Shown here in pieces: positions 5,543-9,266 of a stretch of 9,266 nt of DNA. The stretch lies in NCBI GenBank assembly GCA_007125435.1, contig SLDF01000016.1, positions 1 to 9,266 of the forward strand. Reading direction: 5' to 3'. Numbering within the stretch: the first letter of the stretch is position 1; the number at the start of each line of letters is the position of its first letter. The notes below the pieces were generated by a model. The model saw only the letters and a program-made list of their open reading frames with translations. It was not told the origin of the DNA and made no database searches. The stretch comes from Saprospiraceae bacterium. Its GTDB lineage: Bacteria; Bacteroidota; Bacteroidia; Chitinophagales; Saprospiraceae. The translations under genes and the position numbers were made by a program.

Positions 5543-8500
5543 TTTGCATCCAACCAGCGACGCGCATTAATGAATGCTTCCAGCCAAGGGCTCACTTCAT
5601 CAGACTGTCTTTCTTGAGGATAAGCCGCCCAGTTCCACGGAAAAATCGAACGTTCTATATGTGGCATCATGACCAGATGCCTGCCGTCATCGCTACACAT
5701 CATAGCGGTATCATAATCCGATCCATTAGGGTTCGCTGGATAGTGGTGGTGACTGTACTTACCGACAATATTGTAGTCAGAGGCCGGCTGCGGTAGAACG
5801 AACTTGCCCTCTCCATGAGACACCCACACGCCGAGGCGACTTCCTCCCAACGACTGCAACATAACAGCATTATTCTGTGGAATGGTAACACTTAAAAAAT
5901 TGCTCTCGTGCTTGTGAGAGTCATTGTACGTCATTTTGGGCTTGACCTTGTGATCCGGATTGATCAGACCGAGCTCTATGAATAACTGACAACCATTACA
6001 AATACCAATGGATAATGTATCATCACGCTCAAAAAATCGCTTCAATGCAGCATTGGCCTTTTCATTATAAAGGAAAGCCCCAGCCCATCCTTTAGCTGAG
6101 CCCAGTACATCAGAATTAGAAAATCCACCTACGGCTCCCAGAAAATGTATATCCTCCAAAGTCTCGCGTCCACTGATGAGGTCTGTCATATGTATATCCT
6201 TCACCTGAAATCCTGCCATGTAAAGGGCATTCGCCAATTCGCGCTCTGAATTACTGCCCTTCTCTCGTATGATTGCAGCTTTAGGACCAGTGACCTTTCT
6301 TACCGGACGCTTGCCTGTGAACTTCTCCGGAAACTGAAAGCGTAACGGCGCCTTGGCATAGTTCAGCATGCGCTCTTTAGCCAATTGTCTGCCGCTCTGA
6401 TGAATATCCATATAGTAAGACGTACTGAACCAAATATCTCTATACTCCGGTATAGACAATGTCAAGGTTCGTCCGCCCCGTTCGATAGTAAGTGCATCCG
6501 ATCTGGTGACATCACCGATTTTGATACATTCAATGCCGGCCGCTTCCATATGGCGCGCTGCATCTGCATGAGCCTGAATGACAATACCCGGATTCTCTGC
6601 AAATAATATCTCAGAGAGTGCATATGCATCCCATATCTCCGGCATTTCTATTCGCATACCCAAACGGTCAGTACTGAACGTCATCTCCAAAAGGGTCGTA
6701 ACCAACCCACCCGAACCTATATCGTGACCGGCGATGATACGCCCGGCTTTGATTTCTTCTTGCACCAGTTCAAAACATCTTGCAAAGTAATCAGCATCTT
6801 TGACAGTGGGAACATCCTGGCCTATCGCACTGCGTGTCTGCGCAAATGATGATCCACCTAGCTTAAATGCGTCTTTCGACATATTGATATAATACAATGA
6901 TGCATCAGCCTCCATGGCATTAGGCTCTATGACCTTTCTAATATCGGAGCAGGACCCTGCAGCAGAAATGATGACTGTACCCGGTGCTTTGACCTCACGT
7001 CCGTCCGGGTACTTCTGCTTCATGGATAAGCTATCTTTGCCGGTAGGAATATTGATACCCAGATCTATAGCGAATGTGCTGCAAGCTTCTACGGCTTTAT
7101 AAAGACGTGCATCTTCACCATGATTCTTGCAAGGCCACATCCAGTTGGCAGAGAGAGAGACGCTTTTCAGCCCCTTATCTAGTGGTGCCCATATGATGTT
7201 TGTCAGTGCCTCTGCTATAGCGTTGATGCTTCCTGCCCCGGGATCGACCAGGGCTACAATAGGTGCCTCGCCTATAGAAGTCGCTATGCCTTTATGGGTT
7301 TCATAGTCCAATGCCATGACACCACAGTTGTTCAGTGGCAACTGATGTACACCCGTGCATTGCTGTACGGCTACCCTTCCTCCTACACATCTGTCGACTT
7401 TATTTGTTAGCCAGTCCTTACAGCCTACAGACTCTAGTCGCAATACATCTTTGATATACGTTTCCACATGGTCATCATCGAAGTCAATATCGCCATATGC
7501 CGTCTCTACCGTACTATCATCCATCACAACCTTAGGCGAGCTGCCGAAAAAATCGCTCAAGTCCATATCAATTGGCCGCTCTCCGGTTTTTTCTGAGACA
7601 AAGCAAAATCTATGGTCACCTGTCACCTCCCCTATGACGTACATAGGTGCCCGCTCTCGATCAGCTATGGCCTTGAATTGGTCCAGATGCTCTTTTTTAA
7701 TGATAAGACCCATTCTCTCCTGCGACTCGTTACCGATGATCTCTCTTGCAGATAGCGTCGGGTCTCCGACAGGTAATGCATCCAGATAGATAACGCCACC
7801 CGTCTCCTCCACCAGCTCTGATAGACAGTTCAAGTGCCCTCCCGCGCCATGATCGTGTATAGATATGATGCTATTTTGATCATATTCTACCATTGCCCGT
7901 ATAGCATTGGCTACTCTTTTCTGCATTTCAGGATTAGACCTCTGCACAGCATTTAGTGTGATCGCAGAATCAAATTCCCCGGTATCTGCCGATGACACCG
8001 CTGCGCCTCCCATACCGATCCTATAATTATCTCCACCTAATAGGACAATGACATCACCTTTTTGAGGTGTCTTTTTGACTGCCTGATCAGCTCTACCGTA
8101 GCCCACACCACCTGCTAACATGATGACCTTATCATAGCCGGAGACTTCATCACCTTCTGCATGCTCAAAAGTCAGAAGCGATCCGGCAATCAATGGTTGC
8201 CCAAATTTATTGCCAAAGTCAGAGGCTCCATTCGATGCCTTGATGAGTATATCGATGGGTGTCCTGTATAGCCAGGGGCGCTCCTCTACATGGTTTTCCC
8301 AGCTCTTATCATGACCGTGTCGTGGATAGGCCGTCATGTATACAGCCGTACCGGCCAGTGGTATAGACCCTTGCCCTCCTGCCAGTCTGTCTCTAATCTC
8401 CCCTCCTGACCCTGTCGCCGCACCATTAAAGGGCTCCACAGTAGTAGGGAAATTATGCGTCTCTGCTTTCAATGACAAGACTACAGGCACGTCGCTCACT

Positions 8501-9198
8501 CGATAGGTGCCGGCCGTTGCTGCCTTATCCGGTGCAAATTGTTTGATCACAGGCCCATTCACAAAGGCCACATTATCTTTGTAAGCGGAAACAATTTCAT
8601 TGGGATGGACCTTTGACGTCTTCTTGATAAGCTGAAACAGGCTTTCTTCCTTTTCCTTACCATCTATCACGAATCGTCCGTTGAATATTTTGTGTCGGCA
8701 ATGCTCAGAATTGACCTGTGAAAACCCAAAGACCTCCGAATCTGTAAGCAACCGACCGATGCGTCTGGACACACCATTGAGATAGTCCACTTCCTCATCG
8801 CTTAGCGCCAGCCCCTCCTGCCGGTTATAGTCGGCAATGTCAGATATATGTCGAATAGGCTCCGGCTCTATATCGATGTGAAATATATGCTGATCAAGCC
8901 GTGTATACCGCTGACTGATCATAGGGTCGTAGGCCATATCCTCACCGGCTCGGTCAAACGCCTCTATCCTCTCTATACCGACAATACCCATATTTTGTGT
9001 TATCTCCACAGCATTAGTGGACCAGGGCGTGATCATCGCGGCTCTGGGCCCAATAAATGACCCACCGATTTCCTGCTCGGCAAGCTTATCCGCACCCCCA
9101 AACAACCACCTCAACTTATCGTCATCGTCTTTTGATAATATTGCCCGCGATTGCACAGCATAGACCATCTTCGTATCCAGTGAGAAAAAACTAATCAT
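5536..9198 (-). CDS. purL: Phosphoribosylformylglycinamidine synthase, single-chain form
   Basis: This cytoplasmic enzyme of de novo purine synthesis makes FGAM from FGAR, ATP and glutamine. I start it at the ATG 9198-9196 (MISFFSLDTK, 1220 residues); the longer in-frame ATG at 9231 falls inside the promoter -7 element. Residue numbers follow this start. A PurS-like N-terminal region covers about 1-135. The linker and active-site stretch includes N163-S-E-H-C-R-H-K170. The first synthase half has KAETHNFPT (244-252) and GSGGEIRD (263-270). The second half begins near 589 and includes GHDIGSGGL (824-832). The glutaminase domain (from about 971) has the nucleophile C1067 in G-I-C-N-G-C, with H1180 and E1182 in PHIERS, and HGEGKF at 1128-1133. 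All key residues are present, so it needs no separate PurQ or PurS. It is convergent to the threonine operon. Confidence 0.97.
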   Translation of the reverse strand: MISFFSLDTKMVYAVQSRAILSKDDDDKLRWLFGGADKLAEQEIGGSFIGPRAAMITPWSTNAVEITQNMGIVGIERIEAFDRAGEDMAYDPMISQRYTRLDQHIFHIDIEPEPIRHISDIADYNRQEGLALSDEEVDYLNGVSRRIGRLLTDSEVFGFSQVNSEHCRHKIFNGRFVIDGKEKEESLFQLIKKTSKVHPNEIVSAYKDNVAFVNGPVIKQFAPDKAATAGTYRVSDVPVVLSLKAETHNFPTTVEPFNGAATGSGGEIRDRLAGGQGSIPLAGTAVYMTAYPRHGHDKSWENHVEERPWLYRTPIDILIKASNGASDFGNKFGQPLIAGSLLTFEHAEGDEVSGYDKVIMLAGGVGYGRADQAVKKTPQKGDVIVLLGGDNYRIGMGGAAVSSADTGEFDSAITLNAVQRSNPEMQKRVANAIRAMVEYDQNSIISIHDHGAGGHLNCLSELVEETGGVIYLDALPVGDPTLSAREIIGNESQERMGLIIKKEHLDQFKAIADRERAPMYVIGEVTGDHRFCFVSEKTGERPIDMDLSDFFGSSPKVVMDDSTVETAYGDIDFDDDHVETYIKDVLRLESVGCKDWLTNKVDRCVGGRVAVQQCTGVHQLPLNNCGVMALDYETHKGIATSIGEAPIVALVDPGAGSINAIAEALTNIIWAPLDKGLKSVSLSANWMWPCKNHGEDARLYKAVEACSTFAIDLGINIPTGKDSLSMKQKYPDGREVKAPGTVIISAAGSCSDIRKVIEPNAMEADASLYYINMSKDAFKLGGSSFAQTRSAIGQDVPTVKDADYFARCFELVQEEIKAGRIIAGHDIGSGGLVTTLLEMTFSTDRLGMRIEMPEIWDAYALSEILFAENPGIVIQAHADAARHMEAAGIECIKIGDVTRSDALTIERGGRTLTLSIPEYRDIWFSTSYYMDIHQSGRQLAKERMLNYAKAPLRFQFPEKFTGKRPVRKVTGPKAAIIREKGSNSERELANALYMAGFQVKDIHMTDLISGRETLEDIHFLGAVGGFSNSDVLGSAKGWAGAFLYNEKANAALKRFFERDDTLSIGICNGCQLFIELGLINPDHKVKPKMTYNDSHKHESNFLSVTIPQNNAVMLQSLGGSRLGVWVSHGEGKFVLPQPASDYNIVGKYSHHHYPANPNGSDYDTAMMCSDDGRHLVMMPHIERSIFPWNWAAYPQERQSDEVSPWLEAFINARRWLDAKV

Positions 9199-9228
9199 AC
9201 CAAGCAAAGATTTGTAGATAAGAAAGCG

Positions 9229-9261
9229 CAAAAGTACAAGTAATCCTTCATTAATCCCAAA
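9229..9261 (-). promoter_or_regulatory. Bacteroidota-type promoter for purL
   Basis: Read on the minus strand, TACTTTTG (9236-9229) is an exact match to the Bacteroidota -7 consensus TAnnTTTG. TTTG (9261-9258) lies 21 bases upstream as the -33 element, near the usual 19-20 spacing. Transcription would start around 9222, leaving a leader of roughly 24 bases before the ATG at 9198. This promoter rules out the upstream ATG at 9231 as the main start. No purine riboswitch or repressor palindrome is visible in the short stretch available. Confidence 0.65.
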
Positions 9262-9266
9262 TATCG

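Noticed and set aside
7355..7789. 144-residue plus-strand frame antisense to purL
   Set aside because: It is wholly inside purL, whose motifs are intact through the region, and the composition (serine/threonine-rich) is typical of an antisense shadow.
577..9198. A hidden multi-gene defence or mobile system
   Set aside because: All long frames are explained by metabolism, transport or conserved hypothetical genes. There is no nuclease, reverse transcriptase, recombinase, toxin pair or CRISPR repeat spacing.

Overview
The window looks like a chromosomal segment of a Bacteroidota bacterium, possibly from the Saprospiria/Chitinophagia side of the phylum; that placement is inference. Four things support the phylum. 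Threonine dehydrogenase is the short-chain (SDR) type paired with Kbl. PurL is the long single-chain form with Bacteroidota-like wording. The promoter upstream of purL matches the Bacteroidota -33/-7 pattern (TTTG, then TAnnTTTG). No Shine-Dalgarno-like sites precede the starts. The lipoprotein at the left edge also has an acidic stretch right after its lipobox cysteine, as in Bacteroidota surface lipoproteins.

Layout from left to right. On the minus strand, a cysteine-rich lipoprotein with an EGF-like motif runs off the left edge, preceded by a very small two-helix membrane ORF that may be damaged (an in-frame TAG). Divergent from these, on the plus strand, is a sodium/proton:dicarboxylate (or acidic amino acid) symporter of the DAACS family. 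A 350-base spacer follows; it contains a GC-rich element of about 131 bases with short inverted ends that looks like a dispersed intergenic repeat. Next is a 178-residue conserved hypothetical protein with a Tudor/KOW-like N-terminus and a helical C-terminus. It is followed by a 147-base spacer with a possible broken or frameshifted tiny gene.

The best defined unit is the threonine-degradation operon: tdh (SDR-type L-threonine 3-dehydrogenase) and kbl (2-amino-3-ketobutyrate CoA ligase), 2 bases apart. Together they convert threonine, NAD+ and CoA to glycine, acetyl-CoA and NADH. A small three-helix membrane protein of unknown function starts 22 bases after kbl and is probably co-transcribed. 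Convergent to this block, on the minus strand, lies purL (FGAM synthase, de novo purine synthesis), whose promoter is at the right edge. Glycine made by Tdh/Kbl is a purine precursor, but the two units are on opposite strands and nothing shows shared control.

Most of the window is ordinary housekeeping and transport. I see no CRISPR array, transposase, phage gene, tRNA or rRNA, and no convincing new multi-gene system. The places most worth a second look are the GC-rich intergenic element, the small membrane ORF plus lipoprotein pair at the left edge, the tiny frameshifted ORF after the Tudor-like protein, and the two conserved proteins of unknown function.
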